From positions 1 through 64,000 of the forward strand of contig JAIOPV010000016.1 of assembly GCA_021413735.1 (NCBI GenBank): a DNA stretch of 64,000 bases, written 5' to 3'. Under the pieces are notes generated by a model that saw only the letters and a list, made by a program, of their open reading frames with translations, did not search any database and was not told the origin of the DNA. How positions within the stretch are numbered: position 1 is the first letter of the stretch; every line of letters begins with the position of its first letter. This document shows positions 44,385 through 53,945 of the stretch, in pieces. This DNA comes from Planctomycetota bacterium. Its GTDB lineage: Bacteria; Planctomycetota; Planctomycetia; Gemmatales; Gemmataceae. The position numbers were made by a program, and so were the translations under genes.

Positions 44385-45782
44385 AATGCTTGCCGACAAA
44401 GGTCGCAGTTTTCTCGTCGAGTACAAGACCCTGAGGAATCATGCGTAATGCACGGCTGGCTGCAATACTGGAAGACAATAAGGCGATCCAGACCATGTTG
44501 CCGCAGATCGTGATGTACCCTCTGGCGGAGTGAGGTGGGAAGCTGAAATTGCAGGATTGGGCCGACCTGCCCAAGAAGCACGCGCCTCAACGTGTGAGGA
44601 AGACACGCAGTGGTTGTCGACGGAGAGGTTCGTCAAGGAACTCCCTCACATGCTGGCTGACATGCCCGCGCTGTTGGGGTGAATTCCCGACCATTTCGAG
44701 TTCAGCGGCGAATACACCAGCCGTGTTGATGATGCCTGCATGTCTTGTCATCCCCATCCGTCGCCTGGGACATGTCGCCCACGTCCGGATTCCTGCTCTC
44801 CTCGACCCTTGTCCGGTTGCTCGCGAAAACGCCGTTCCCCGTCCAGTGTTCAGCCAGCGGCCCACACGTCCGCCGCTGCGGGCCCTCCGGCACGCAAGAC
44901 GATGAGGCGGATCGGTGCAACTCTGCCAAGATTCGTTGCTGACAGGCACTGAGCCGAGCAGCAGGTGTCCCGGTGTGCTTTGTCGAGCCTTTTAGCAGCC
45001 TCGACGAGGTCATTCGAGGAGCCTGTCCCGGAACGTTCGGAACATCCCTCCCGTGTGGCAAAGCGGAGTTCCTGACGTCTGCTTGATAGATGTTTGAGTG
45101 ATAGTCTTTGAGTGGGGCGCCCTGAGAGAGGGCGCCACTCCACTTCCCCAACATGCAAGGGCTACCCATTTTGACGCAAACCATCAGGCCGCTCTGTATT
45201 TGTCGAGTGCTGAACGAGGATTCTTTCACCGCTTTCCCCTCTCTGGCTGCCGTCCAACCGGCTTTTGGCTACCTCCTGCCTCGAAATGGCTCCCCGCAAC
45301 TGGCTTCCAGCCAAGCCGTGTCGCGGCTACCGGTTGCGGGAGGTTACCGTGTCGCTCACGGCCATAGATCGGAGGTTCGGCGTTCGGCCCAAGCTGAGTG
45401 CGGAGTGAGAGGCCGGATCAAAGGCGTGGACGTGATTCCGTTCGTCGGCTGCGCTGCCCGCCGCGAAGACCTGGGAACTGGTTAATTGGTTACGGTCACC
45501 GAACAGGCCCCGTACCCGGGCTCTCCATACTACGCTTACTTGCCCGAGTGGCCTCCAAGGGCGGGTATTGGGTGCTCAGCCACTAGAACGGAGACGAAGC
45601 TCGTCCGTCAGTTCGGCAGAAAGGAACAGGGACTTCGTCGTAGGTTGAACTTCGAGTTCTCAATGAGTTCGGCGACGATTGGGGCGAGGTTGGGAAACAG
45701 AAGTGTACTCGACAGATCCCGGGAATTCCGGGACCCTTTACCTCTCCCTACCACAGTCCGATGAAGTCGGGTGGTCCCGGGC
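44385..45782. other. Region without a convincing gene
   Basis: Many short open frames on both strands, none with a complete, well-formed product. A frame near 44545-44682 (STERFVKELPHMLADMPALL) and one at 45486 (TVTEQAPYPGSPYYAYLPEW) look like short decayed coding segments. A stem-loop is at 45110-45140. Confidence 0.4.
45110..45140. terminator. GC-rich stem-loop
   Basis: GAGTGGGGCGCCC and GGGCGCCACTC pair around TGAGAGA, with a two-base bulge. No clear T-tract follows; it may be a terminator or an operator-like structure. It also contains the GGCGCC core seen in the repeated motif. Confidence 0.5.
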
Positions 45783-46145
45783 TTACCCACATTTGCGATT
45801 CACTTCAGACCGCTGCTTCCGGGCGGCGGAGCAGACGCGAGAGGGCGCTCTTCGAGGCGAGTGGATCTTGAGCGGGCGGGAGATTATGACCATCTTGGGG
45901 TCGATTCCGAGGGCCGAAACCTGCTTCCGAGCCTGGGCCGGCGTCCGCACATCCGGGTGTCGCATCATCGGGCTCAGCCCGGGAAACTCCACCAACCAAC
46001 CGTTCGCCGAGAGCACGGTCAGAATTTGGGCCGCCCGGTGGTAGGCGTCTCCCGCTCGCCGCATGTAGTCGATCTCGCCCTGTGGCGAATCAGAGCCAGG
46101 CTGGATGATATCGACATCTGTGTTCACGGTAACCATGACTGCCAC
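45783..46145 (-). CDS. Small hypothetical protein
   Basis: A 120-residue protein, start at GTG 46145 placed seven bases after AGGAG; an upstream ATG (46160) lies in the same frame. The N-terminal part (VTVNTDVDIIQPGSDSPQGE), then MRRAGDAYHRAAQILTVLSA, NGWLVEFPGLSPMMRHPDVR looks like a small globular domain; the C-terminal tail is basic (PRRAPSRVCSAARKQRSEV). Unknown. Confidence 0.5.
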   Translation of the reverse strand: MAVMVTVNTDVDIIQPGSDSPQGEIDYMRRAGDAYHRAAQILTVLSANGWLVEFPGLSPMMRHPDVRTPAQARKQVSALGIDPKMVIISRPLKIHSPRRAPSRVCSAARKQRSEVNRKCG

Positions 46146-46312
46146 GTTACATCTCCTCATGTCGTCGTTCTGGGTTTGGTCACTCACTTCCACGGCGAAA
46201 CTTCGCCTCTCGCACAGTGCTCACATCGGTGAGCATTCAGACGGTTTCCACCAGCACACTTCCGTATCGCTGGCGAAACAGCATGCCCATCTGTCGAGAC
46301 GAGTTGGTCGAC

Positions 46313-46798
46313 TTATCTCTCGCGTCGAGCGTGCCGTTCGACGCACCGTGCAATGAACTCCTCTGCGTCGGAAGCGAACACGGCGTCGAGACTGGCCCGC
46401 CAGTGCAACCTCGGCTGGCCACGGTGATCCGGAGCCATCCCGTCCGCATCCTCTCTCACGAAATGGAATGAGGGGTGGGGCATCTCCTCGATGCGATCCT
46501 GTGCAGACCAGATGATGTCAGTCAACTCCCAGGCAGGATCAATAGCAACAAGTGCCGGGTGCCGAATCACCACCTCTCGGCCATCCCCCTCATGCCCATC
46601 CCACTGGGCGCAGGCGCCGAACAGGACCAGGTGGTGGCAGGGGCCGACGGGCAAGCGATCGGGTTCAAACACCACGTAATCAACGCCTTCCGGCAAGCAT
46701 CGGACGCACCCTGCCCGAGCGGGGGCGACTACCCCGAGTGGGTCGATGGCGACGACACTCACGCAGTACGGGCATTTCGTCACCGTCACGAGGCTCAT
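46313..46798 (-). CDS. Hypothetical CxxC protein, paired paralogue A
   Basis: A 161-residue protein: MSLVTVTKCPYCVSVVAIDP, then GPCHHLVLFGACAQWDGHEG, VVIRHPALVAIDPAWELTDI, FHFVREDADGM and DAVFASDAEEFIARCVERH. Its plan (CPYC, C-HLV, HPALxAxDP, FxFVRxDAxG, DxxxFI) matches the protein at 48013-48534, so the two are paralogues. A possible zinc site is formed by the Cys/His pair. The repeated GGCGCCTCTA motif is 56-65 bases upstream of its start. Confidence 0.6.
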   Translation of the reverse strand: MSLVTVTKCPYCVSVVAIDPLGVVAPARAGCVRCLPEGVDYVVFEPDRLPVGPCHHLVLFGACAQWDGHEGDGREVVIRHPALVAIDPAWELTDIIWSAQDRIEEMPHPSFHFVREDADGMAPDHRGQPRLHWRASLDAVFASDAEEFIARCVERHARRER

Positions 46799-46853
46799 GG
46801 CGGTTTGCTCCATTCGGATCGGGGGGAATTCCGTCCACCCGGCTCGACAACTG

Positions 46854-46863
46854 TAGAGGCGCC
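46854..46863 (-). promoter_or_regulatory. GGCGCCTCTA motif, site 1
   Basis: On the minus strand ACCGTAAAGGCGCCTCTACA. Located upstream of gene 46313-46798, pointing toward it. One of four sites in the element. Confidence 0.5.
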
Positions 46864-47075
46864 TTTACGGTGTTGAGTATACCCGGGGAAGACTCGGGCC
46901 ACAACCGGTTTTCTCAGCTTGGCATCGCCTGGAACAACCCGACCGACAGTCCGCACTCCACCGTAACGACCAGAGGAAATGGAAATTCGTGGCGCACCGT
47001 CGGTCGCTCGATAAATTGGGATCAAACCTGTCGCTGTGTTGTCCGGCAATCCATCCTGAGACGTGACCCGATTCC

Positions 47076-47831
47076 ATGCACACCCCCACGCCGAAGCCGG
47101 ATGCGTTCCTCGATTCCCTCGACGGGATGCAAACGAAGGCCTTCAACCAACTCGTCGAGCGACTTCGCGGGCCAAACCGCACCTTGTCCGATTGCAGGGC
47201 CTGTGGTGAACTTATCGCGGCGCTCCGGCCCGCGGATGCGGCCTACGGGGCAGGGTGGGTGAAGGCGATTTGCAAGGCTCTTGCACAGCGAGAAGTGCCG
47301 ATCTCGCTGACGCTCGCCTACCGGTTTGTCAAGTTCGCAGAACAATTCCCCGGGGCCAAGGGCGAGGCACAGGTGCGACGGTTGGAGGGGAAGACCTCGT
47401 GGGAGGTCGTCATGCGTGTCCTCCACATCGAGGACGCCGAGTTGCTCACCGCGATCCTGCAACGTGCTGCCAATGAAGGGCTGTCAAGTCGTGCGGTCAT
47501 CGACCTGATTCGGGAGCAAACCGTTTACCGGCGGGCCCGGGGCGGCAGGCCAAAGCCGAAGCCATCGAGCCATCCGAATCGCGCCCTGAAAGATCTTCGG
47601 GTTCTGACGACAAAGTGGCAGGCGGTTTACACCTCGTGGGCGGGGGAGGGGAACAACGCGCTCATGAGGGCAGCCAAGCTGAAGCCCGCGAAGGTCACCG
47701 ATGCGTTCGTCGACGACCTGAAGGCGGTCGCCTCACTCGTCGAGGAGATGGCACGGGCGGCAGGGCCGCTTGCGAAGGAGTTGGCCGGGCTGCACAGGGC
47801 GCTGAGCGAGAAACGGGGCAAGCAGAAGTGA
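47076..47831 (+). CDS. DUF1016-N-like DNA-binding protein (no nuclease part)
   Basis: A 251-residue protein. Residues ~55-150: YGAGWVKAICKALAQREVPI, TLAYRFVKFAEQFPGAKGE, KTSWEVVMRVLHIEDAELLT, AILQRAANEGLSSRAVIDLI. This order resembles the N-terminal domain of DUF1016 (YhcG) proteins, but the C-terminal nuclease is replaced by RRARGGRPKPKPSSHPNRAL, a basic linker and a helical tail (LTTKWQAVYTSWAGEG; VASLVEEMARAAGPLAKELA). Possibly a partition or replication helper of the element. Confidence 0.5.
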   Translation: MHTPTPKPDAFLDSLDGMQTKAFNQLVERLRGPNRTLSDCRACGELIAALRPADAAYGAGWVKAICKALAQREVPISLTLAYRFVKFAEQFPGAKGEAQVRRLEGKTSWEVVMRVLHIEDAELLTAILQRAANEGLSSRAVIDLIREQTVYRRARGGRPKPKPSSHPNRALKDLRVLTTKWQAVYTSWAGEGNNALMRAAKLKPAKVTDAFVDDLKAVASLVEEMARAAGPLAKELAGLHRALSEKRGKQK

Positions 47832-48012
47832 CCCGTGCTCGGCCGATATTGTGAATCGAGAATCCTCCTGATTCTTACCTTCTTGTGCGCCTCCCGCGAC
47901 CACTGCGCAACCGTGTGCAATATGAGGTTGCGTTCCACTCGAACTGAGCAATCGCAAGCTGTGAGTCCGGTCGGATCAAGGGGTGAGCGGACTCACCATC
48001 CGCTTCGTTCGC

Positions 48013-48534
48013 CTATTGCGAGCAGAGCGAGTTTCTTAGGACGACACTCTGGCGGATGAACCGTGCGACATCTTCGGCGTAGAGCCCGCGAGCGATCGCC
48101 GACCAATCACCATGCTGATCAGGATCGTGCGAGTAATTGACCAGCCCCTCCGCATCGCTCCGGACGAACCGGAACGACGTGATCCGGCGATCGACCTCGT
48201 CAGGCGATTCTGGAAGTATTTGTCGCAGGATCTCAACGAGTTCGTGGTCCGGGTCCGCAGCCATGAGTGCGGGGTGGGGGTAGATGTAGCCGTCGTACTC
48301 TCCTTCACTCTTCTGCGCCCGCATGTCACCGTCGCGCTGCCAGCATTCCACCTCAAGATGGACCAAGTGGGTACATGGCTCGTGCGTCACGATGTGGCTG
48401 CAAAATTGAACGATCGGCCCATCTGAGGGGCAGTCTGGATTGGAGAAGTAGTCGTGTTGCTTGTCGGCGAACACGACCACCTGTTCGTGACAGCAGAACG
48501 GACAATCCTTCAGCCTGATGATCATCGAGTCCAT
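48013..48534 (-). CDS. Hypothetical CxxC protein, paired paralogue B
   Basis: A 173-residue protein starting at ATG 48534 after GAGAGGACGTCG: MDSMIIRLKDCPFCCHEQVV, CSHIVTHEPCTHLVHLEVEC, IYPHPALMAADPDHELVEIL, RITSFRFVRSDAEGLVN, and AEDVARFIRQSVVLRN. The same plan as the gene at 46313-46798. A GGCGCCTCTA motif lies about 150 bases upstream (48684). Confidence 0.6.
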   Translation of the reverse strand: MDSMIIRLKDCPFCCHEQVVVFADKQHDYFSNPDCPSDGPIVQFCSHIVTHEPCTHLVHLEVECWQRDGDMRAQKSEGEYDGYIYPHPALMAADPDHELVEILRQILPESPDEVDRRITSFRFVRSDAEGLVNYSHDPDQHGDWSAIARGLYAEDVARFIRQSVVLRNSLCSQ

Positions 48535-49279
48535 CGACGTCCTCTCGTTTGGGGTGTGGCGCGCTCTTGTGACAGAGAATTTCAAACACATTCAGACGCT
48601 GGGGCAGAACCACCTTGGTTAGCTGGAGGAGTTACTCACAGCGTCGACCGTCTCGCCAGTATTCTATTCTTCGACACTGTAGCGGCGCCTCTAGTTTGTG
48701 CTAATTTCCCAGAAGAGGCACATAGTATGCGATGCAGTATTCCCTCTTCGGCTCGAAGACTTCGACGTGATGAAGCATGCCGACGATGACCTTGCCCTGG
48801 TGACATGCGGCGCAGTCCGTCGACGACAGTCCTCATCAGATGTCTGCGTCGGGATCGGCTGCGCAAGCGCGTCGAGGTGAGAAGCAGATCACCCACACTC
48901 GGTTGAGTTGATTTCTGTGATCAGTTAATGTGCCAGGCTACTTCGACGAATGCAGAGTTCTGGAACGTTACCTACATATTGGCGCATGAGATCAGGGATT
49001 GATGTTTTCAACTCTTCATTCCTGAGGGTGTTTTGCTTTCCATTCAGCAAAACCCATGGCGGATTGGGTCTTGGGGTGTGGGTGGGGGGCGCAGCCCTCA
49101 CACCCATCCACACCCCTGTGGGGGTGGTGAGTTTAGTGGGCGCTAAAAAGTTCATGTTTTGAGGGGAAATTTCACATTTCGACGCAGTGCTCAGTGAGTT
49201 TCTGGTCCATACTCGCCGATGAAAGTGAGTTTTGGGTCCACATATGCGAACCGACGGTGAGTTGTCGGTCCGCGCTCAG
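48535..49279. other. Intergenic region with motif and G/C-rich runs
   Basis: About 750 bases between two minus-strand genes. It holds motif site 2 (48684-48693) and imperfect palindromic GTGGGGGTG/CACCCC runs near 49075-49130. No convincing gene. Confidence 0.5.
48684..48693 (+). promoter_or_regulatory. GGCGCCTCTA motif, site 2
   Basis: ACTGTAGCGGCGCCTCTAGT. It lies in the intergenic region about 150 bases upstream of gene 48013-48534 but is oriented away from it. Confidence 0.5.
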
Positions 49280-51643
49280 TCAGGTTTGCCCTGGGCTCCG
49301 TGTCTGTGCAAAAGCCGATTGAATGGTCCGCGAGGCTCTTTCGGCTTCGTCGCTATTCCACGGGTCAGCCCCTGCCATCAATAGCGGTTCGGCTTCGTCG
49401 AAGCTGTAGCCACGCCCGGCCAGATCGCACGCAGCCTCGAAAAGGCGGTCGTTCCATTTCGGCCCGTTCGCGTACGTGCCCGCCAAGAACTGCGCTGTCG
49501 ACGGGCTAAACGCACCCGTGACTGGCATAGTCGCCTGACTCCGCCTGGCCGGCCGAGGCGCCGGTTTTGAGGGAGCCAGCGCCTCCCGCAAGATCGCAGG
49601 CACAGCAGGGAGCGGGAGGTCGTCGGGTGATCGCCCCGGGCTCCACTCGTAACGGTGCCCCGACGGGTGCAGGGAAGGGGGCAGGACGACCAGGCCACCC
49701 TGCCCACGGAACTCTAACTTCTCGTGCCAGGGGGTCGCCTTGGCTCGCGTTGCCACGCCCGGGTCGGTAAAGAGCAGGTGGTAGCGACTCGGCTTGCGGC
49801 TGCCCGAGAGGGTCTTCGGCGCGACCGGCTCGGAGCCCAGTCGTTTGACGAGGGCGGCATGTGCCTCGGGCCCGTCGACGTCGATTGCGAACACGTTCGA
49901 CACCGGCCCGAGGACGAGTGCCAAGCCCGCGTCCGGCCATCGCCGGAACCAGTCGGTCAGTTCGGTTTCAGTGGCGACCCTTGTCTGGAACTCTTTCCAG
50001 CGGATCGGGGGACGCTTGGTTGCCGAGATGATCGGGACGATCGACCAACCGCGTGCGCGATTCGCCAAGGCGGTGGCCAAGACTTGCGGTGGTCCGGGTA
50101 TGGTGACAGTTTCTGAGTGTGGCGGCGCCTCTACTGATGGGTGGCGCAGCGTGCTGAGCCAGCCCAGGGCCCGCTCAGCCAACCCCGCAGGCCAAGGTTT
50201 CTTGCCCGCCAGGACTTTACTGAAGAAGGACGGATCAGCCCCAACTCCCTTGGCAACAGCCCGTCGACTCACCCCGGCGTCTGCCATTGCCCTGGCAACA
50301 GTAGCGGACGGGCCCTCGGTCGCAACGGGCGTGTCAGTGCTCCATTCAAAAATCGCATTCCAACGCTCGATGTAGTCGGCCGAGCCGTACACCCGGAGGT
50401 GGACGCGATCGAGGACACGGCGACCGGGAATATGGCCGGCCATGGCGCGGAGGGAGGGCAGATCGTGCCAACGGTTGTTGGCGTCAATGCCCACCACCGT
50501 CAGCCCGAGTGTGGCGGCGAGCGTGGAAAGGTCCGAGAGGAACTCTGCGATGGCCCCGGCCGCATACCCTGCCTTCGCCAGCCATCCCCCTGGCGAAGTG
50601 AGCCTGTAACCCTGTCCCTTCCTCACGCCATTCCCGCCAAACGCGACGTAACGCGAGGTTGACGTTAACAGGGGACAGGCTGCATTTCGACGCCCAGCAT
50701 AGTCGGGGACCGCACCTCCGATGACTGGCTGCGCCTCGCCCGGTTCCGGGTTCTTCTTGTGCGCGCGAGTCAGTTCGCGGACGGCGGCCCGCATCACTCG
50801 CCTCTGCGCGGCGGTGAGCTGGGGGGCGGATGCGGGGGCGAGTTCAGCAGGCAAGTACACCGAGACGAGTCTCCCCGTCTTGCCGACTCGTTTGAGGCTG
50901 GGGCAGCCCTTCGGGCTGTTGATCGGGAAGGAGTACGTCCTCACCCCGGGCTCGTCGTCGGCTGCGGCGAACTGCTCCAGCACCCCGAGAAATCCACGGC
51001 CGACATTCACGAGAATGTGGTGGTGTCGTCCGTGCCCCTCACAGCAATCGCCACATGTGCCGTCCTCCGCGTTACGGAGATCCTCGACGTGGTGCAGGAG
51101 GACCGACTCCGCCCCGAGTTGGAGCGGTGAACCTTCTTGCGTCTCGAACACGTGCACCCACGTTAGCGACTCCAGCAGAGAGAGGATGGTGGCCCGCCAG
51201 TTTTTGGGCCACCCCGATCGTTTCGCCCCCCATACGGCCGATGCCAGGCTTACGTCGGGGGCAGCAATGACCGAAGAGCGGCTGGTGAGAACGAGACGAT
51301 GTAACGCCCAGAGGAGCCGCGTGGACCGCTCCCCCAGGACCAGTCGACGTGCAACAGCAGCGAGTTCTCGGTCGTGTCGTTCACCATTGGCCCCGACCAT
51401 CGCCGCTCGACGTTTGTCGAGACCGTTAACTACGCCGTGTGCCTCCGCTACAGGGTCGAACACGGCACCAGGGCCCAGCCAAGTTACCGCCAAGCCCACA
51501 TCACCAACCTGCTTAATTGCCCAGGCGACACCGGTTCCATCGACGTACGTCTCGGCATCTTCGAGGATACTGCGCCCACGGCCGAGCAAGGTGAACTGCT
51601 CGACCCGGCGTGAGTCCACGAGAGTGAATGGTGATCTCGTCAT
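49280..51643 (-). CDS. Bifunctional primase-polymerase (prim-pol) of the mobile element
   Basis: A 787-residue protein, start ATG 51643, overlapping the helicase stop as ATGA. Residues 1-430 are of unknown fold with a Cys/His cluster (CGDCCEGHGRHHHILVNVGR) and a region SVYLPAELAPASAPQLTAAQ. Residues ~440-500 contain an HTH: ARAMADAGVSRRAVAKGVGA, DPSFFSKVLAGKKPWPAGLA. From ~530: ALANRARGWSIVPIISATKR, WFRRWPDAGLALVLGPVSNV, FAIDVDGPEAHAAL, the prim-pol N-terminal signature (PF09250 type), then VLPPSLHPSGHRYEWSPG. It probably primes replication of the element. Confidence 0.78.
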   Translation of the reverse strand: MTRSPFTLVDSRRVEQFTLLGRGRSILEDAETYVDGTGVAWAIKQVGDVGLAVTWLGPGAVFDPVAEAHGVVNGLDKRRAAMVGANGERHDRELAAVARRLVLGERSTRLLWALHRLVLTSRSSVIAAPDVSLASAVWGAKRSGWPKNWRATILSLLESLTWVHVFETQEGSPLQLGAESVLLHHVEDLRNAEDGTCGDCCEGHGRHHHILVNVGRGFLGVLEQFAAADDEPGVRTYSFPINSPKGCPSLKRVGKTGRLVSVYLPAELAPASAPQLTAAQRRVMRAAVRELTRAHKKNPEPGEAQPVIGGAVPDYAGRRNAACPLLTSTSRYVAFGGNGVRKGQGYRLTSPGGWLAKAGYAAGAIAEFLSDLSTLAATLGLTVVGIDANNRWHDLPSLRAMAGHIPGRRVLDRVHLRVYGSADYIERWNAIFEWSTDTPVATEGPSATVARAMADAGVSRRAVAKGVGADPSFFSKVLAGKKPWPAGLAERALGWLSTLRHPSVEAPPHSETVTIPGPPQVLATALANRARGWSIVPIISATKRPPIRWKEFQTRVATETELTDWFRRWPDAGLALVLGPVSNVFAIDVDGPEAHAALVKRLGSEPVAPKTLSGSRKPSRYHLLFTDPGVATRAKATPWHEKLEFRGQGGLVVLPPSLHPSGHRYEWSPGRSPDDLPLPAVPAILREALAPSKPAPRPARRSQATMPVTGAFSPSTAQFLAGTYANGPKWNDRLFEAACDLAGRGYSFDEAEPLLMAGADPWNSDEAERASRTIQSAFAQTRSPGQT
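50124..50133 (+). promoter_or_regulatory. GGCGCCTCTA motif, site 3 (inside primase gene)
   Basis: AGTGTGGCGGCGCCTCTACT, inside the coding sequence for SVEAPPHSE on the other strand. Being within a gene, it may be incidental. Confidence 0.35.
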
Positions 51644-53226
51644 TGTGTAGCCCTCTTTGGGCCGTATGCTGCCCGACCACGACCCGACTTCGGCGATGGC
51701 TTCGGTCGCGTGGAACTGCTGCCTTGGGGCACTCGCGGGGTCTGAACCTCCCGGAAGACGTAGTCGCGGTAGTTGAAGTCGAGGGGCAGCCGACCACGTG
51801 TCGCACCGTCCCGGCACTTGGCGATGTTAATGGTGACGGGAGCGATGCCAGCACCCGGGGCGGGTCGTTCTATGTCAGGCTCGATAAACAGGACCGTCGA
51901 AGCCCTTGACGCGAGATCGGAGTCGCCATGTAAATCATCCGGTGCCAGATTGGTGGGGCCCCGACCCTTCGGGATTTTCGAGAGGCACAGGATTGGCATC
52001 CCGCTCGGGTGGAGTTCGGAAGCTGTCAGGGACTGGACCCGCGCGAGCATATTAAGGCGGAGGACGTCACGTTCCAGGTCGCTCGCGACGTCCGGAATGT
52101 CGAGACGCTGGAAATTATCCACGATTATCAGAACGGTGTCAGCCTTGGCGATGCTCTGGAGGCTTTCGACGTTCGTCACGAACCAGTCCGCCATGTCAAT
52201 TACCCATTCGGCAGGGCGACTCATGGGGGGGAGATTCCGTCGTTCCAGAATCCTGAGTTGCCCAAGATATGGTGGTCTCGGATCGTCCGCGTTGGCGGTC
52301 GGGCTGACCATCGTGGCTGGTGCCGGCTTCCCTCCACTCGCACGCTCCGCAGCATGGATCTGCTCGTAAATATCATCTTTCGTCATGTCGAGTTGCAAGT
52401 AGAGCGCAGCGACCTTCGGGTTGCTTCCCAAGGCAGCTCGCAATGCGAATGTCGCGAACGAACTCTTCCCAATTCCAGTTTGGCCGCCGAGGAATGTCAG
52501 GCCACGCAGACCGCCGCCCAGCATTGCGTTGAGCCCTACTAAGCCGGTTGTAACAGCCCGAGCCGGATCTGCAACGCGCACGTGTCTGCGATCGAGGTAG
52601 ACTTTCCAATCTTCTGCCGCAGTCGCGTTGGTGCCGTTCGCGAACGCCCTCACGGCGAGCTCTGCCTTCGCGTCTTCAACGAAAACTGCCGGGATAAGAT
52701 CCCCGAGCAGGCTGCTGTACTCGTCGGGGTGGACCAAGTAGGCATTCCACGCTGGTTCCTGCCACCGATCGTATGCCTCACGCGAACGAGCCTGGATTGC
52801 CAGCACCATGCGTAGAACCGGATCGGAAGAACTCACCGACATCACATTCCCAATCAGAGAGTCTGCGAATCGCGCGACCTCGGAATTCTGAACCGTGGAA
52901 CTCGATGATTGCGAACTTCGGCACCCAGCTGCGATGCTCTTGAGATCGAGATGAATTTTGCGGAACAGCGCGGTATCTGCATTTCCCGGCCGATCTCTTT
53001 CCGTGAACAATGCGACCAATTTGTCCAACACTTCGAGGCCGGGGTTCGTGGATGGTTTGGGTGGTTCATCACTGCGGTAAGAAGGTGCTCTGGGGCTATT
53101 CTCGCTCCGACCGCGACCGTCTGGAGCAATAGGGCTTGACCCGGTCGGCTTCACCAGAGTCTGATGGCTCCGCTGCCGCGGCTTCTTCGAGAGGGTGGGG
53201 TTCGGACTTACAGATTCGTGCGACAT
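51640..53226 (-). CDS. DnaB-like replicative helicase
   Basis: A 528-residue ATPase, start ATG 53226 after GAGGAAAGCCAA. The disordered N-terminus (NPTLSKKPRQRSHQTLVKPT) is followed by a helicase N-domain (FADSLIGNVMSVSSSDPVLR; AWNAYLVHPDEYSSLLGDLI) and a RecA-type core: LNAMLGGGLRGLTFLGGQTG, then IGKSSFATFALRAALG (Walker A), ALYLQLDMTKDDIYEQIHA, DTVLIIVDNFQRLDIPD (Walker B), CLSKIPKGRG, TINIAKCRDGATRGRLPLDF. It is coupled to the primase by an ATGA overlap. Confidence 0.85.
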   Translation of the reverse strand: MSHESVSPNPTLSKKPRQRSHQTLVKPTGSSPIAPDGRGRSENSPRAPSYRSDEPPKPSTNPGLEVLDKLVALFTERDRPGNADTALFRKIHLDLKSIAAGCRSSQSSSSTVQNSEVARFADSLIGNVMSVSSSDPVLRMVLAIQARSREAYDRWQEPAWNAYLVHPDEYSSLLGDLIPAVFVEDAKAELAVRAFANGTNATAAEDWKVYLDRRHVRVADPARAVTTGLVGLNAMLGGGLRGLTFLGGQTGIGKSSFATFALRAALGSNPKVAALYLQLDMTKDDIYEQIHAAERASGGKPAPATMVSPTANADDPRPPYLGQLRILERRNLPPMSRPAEWVIDMADWFVTNVESLQSIAKADTVLIIVDNFQRLDIPDVASDLERDVLRLNMLARVQSLTASELHPSGMPILCLSKIPKGRGPTNLAPDDLHGDSDLASRASTVLFIEPDIERPAPGAGIAPVTINIAKCRDGATRGRLPLDFNYRDYVFREVQTPRVPQGSSSTRPKPSPKSGRGRAAYGPKRATQ

Positions 53227-53306
53227 TTGGCTTTCCTCACTTGCGGGATAATTGAAGTCGGTCGGGAAAACGATTTCCTGGCGATTCGGCCTCCAATGTG
53301 GTTCGG

Positions 53307-53543
53307 TCAAACGATTTCCTGGAAGCAAGATGGGTTCATATTGCTGTCCCTCCTGGTGAGGATGAGACGCTCAAACTGGCCGTGTGGCCCGCAGTCGTCG
53401 TTCGGATGGCATTCATCCGAAACTCGGTTATACACAAACGAATGTAAGCACTGATTTTCCGCCGTGATGGCGAACCCAGGGCAGATAGACGACTCCCTTG
53501 TATTTGCAAACAACTCGTTACTCTCTGAAGCCACTCGCTCCAA
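53307..53543 (-). CDS. Possible small protein upstream of the helicase
   Basis: A minus-strand frame of up to 78 residues: ERVASESNELFANTRESSIC, PGFAITAENQCLHSFVYNRV, SDECHPNDDCGPHGQFERLI, then SNMNPSCFQEIV. No clear start with a ribosome site and no known family. Position and codon use are only weakly supportive. Confidence 0.3.
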   Translation of the reverse strand: MERVASESNELFANTRESSICPGFAITAENQCLHSFVYNRVSDECHPNDDCGPHGQFERLILTRRDSNMNPSCFQEIV

Positions 53544-53559
53544 ATCTCCGCCAACAAAC

Positions 53560-53640
53560 TATTCCTTTAGCCCTCCACGTTGTTGGGCCTGATAGGTAGG
53601 CGAGAGTGAAGCGGCATTCGGGCCAAAGAATTTTGAGATT
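53560..53640 (-). promoter_or_regulatory. Upstream element, copy 1
   Basis: On the minus strand: TCTCAAAATTCTTTGGCCCG, then CACTCTCGCCTACCTATCAG and GCCCAACAACG. It precedes the helicase operon. The second copy (60241-60320) differs at about one base in four. Confidence 0.6.
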
Positions 53641-53945
53641 ACCCTGCGAGACGTGGTGGGCTGGCGGAGCGCAACATCCCGGCAAGACTCGGGGCCGCTA
53701 GATGTTGGTCGGCAGACAAGGGGCACCCAACCAGACTTTGGTCGCATTGCACGAACCACTCAATACGAATTTCTTGCCTTGCGGAATTGCTAGGCCAGAT
53801 GACGGTCGTTCGATTTGCATGCCGAGTGAGTTGCACTCGTTGGAGCAATGCCGACAATGAGCAGGCAATGTGAATCCAGTTATTCAACGTGACAGATACA
53901 CTGAGCCCAGACACCCCCAAGAACCCACCGGCAGAGGAATCGAGA
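53641..53945. other. Intergenic region, nothing recognised
   Basis: A ~300-base divergent region between the helicase-side upstream element and the sigma factor; short open frames only. It presumably carries the promoters of both. Confidence 0.4.

Noticed and set aside
44587-45229. Overlapping minus-strand open frames in the 44.6-45.2 kb region
   Set aside because: Products are Arg/Ser-rich, lack ribosome sites and show no domain; they look like shadows of decayed sequence.
49127-49145. GTTTAGTGGGC as a left attachment site
   Set aside because: Only seven or eight bases match the tRNA 3' end and the match breaks at once; a true core would be longer.
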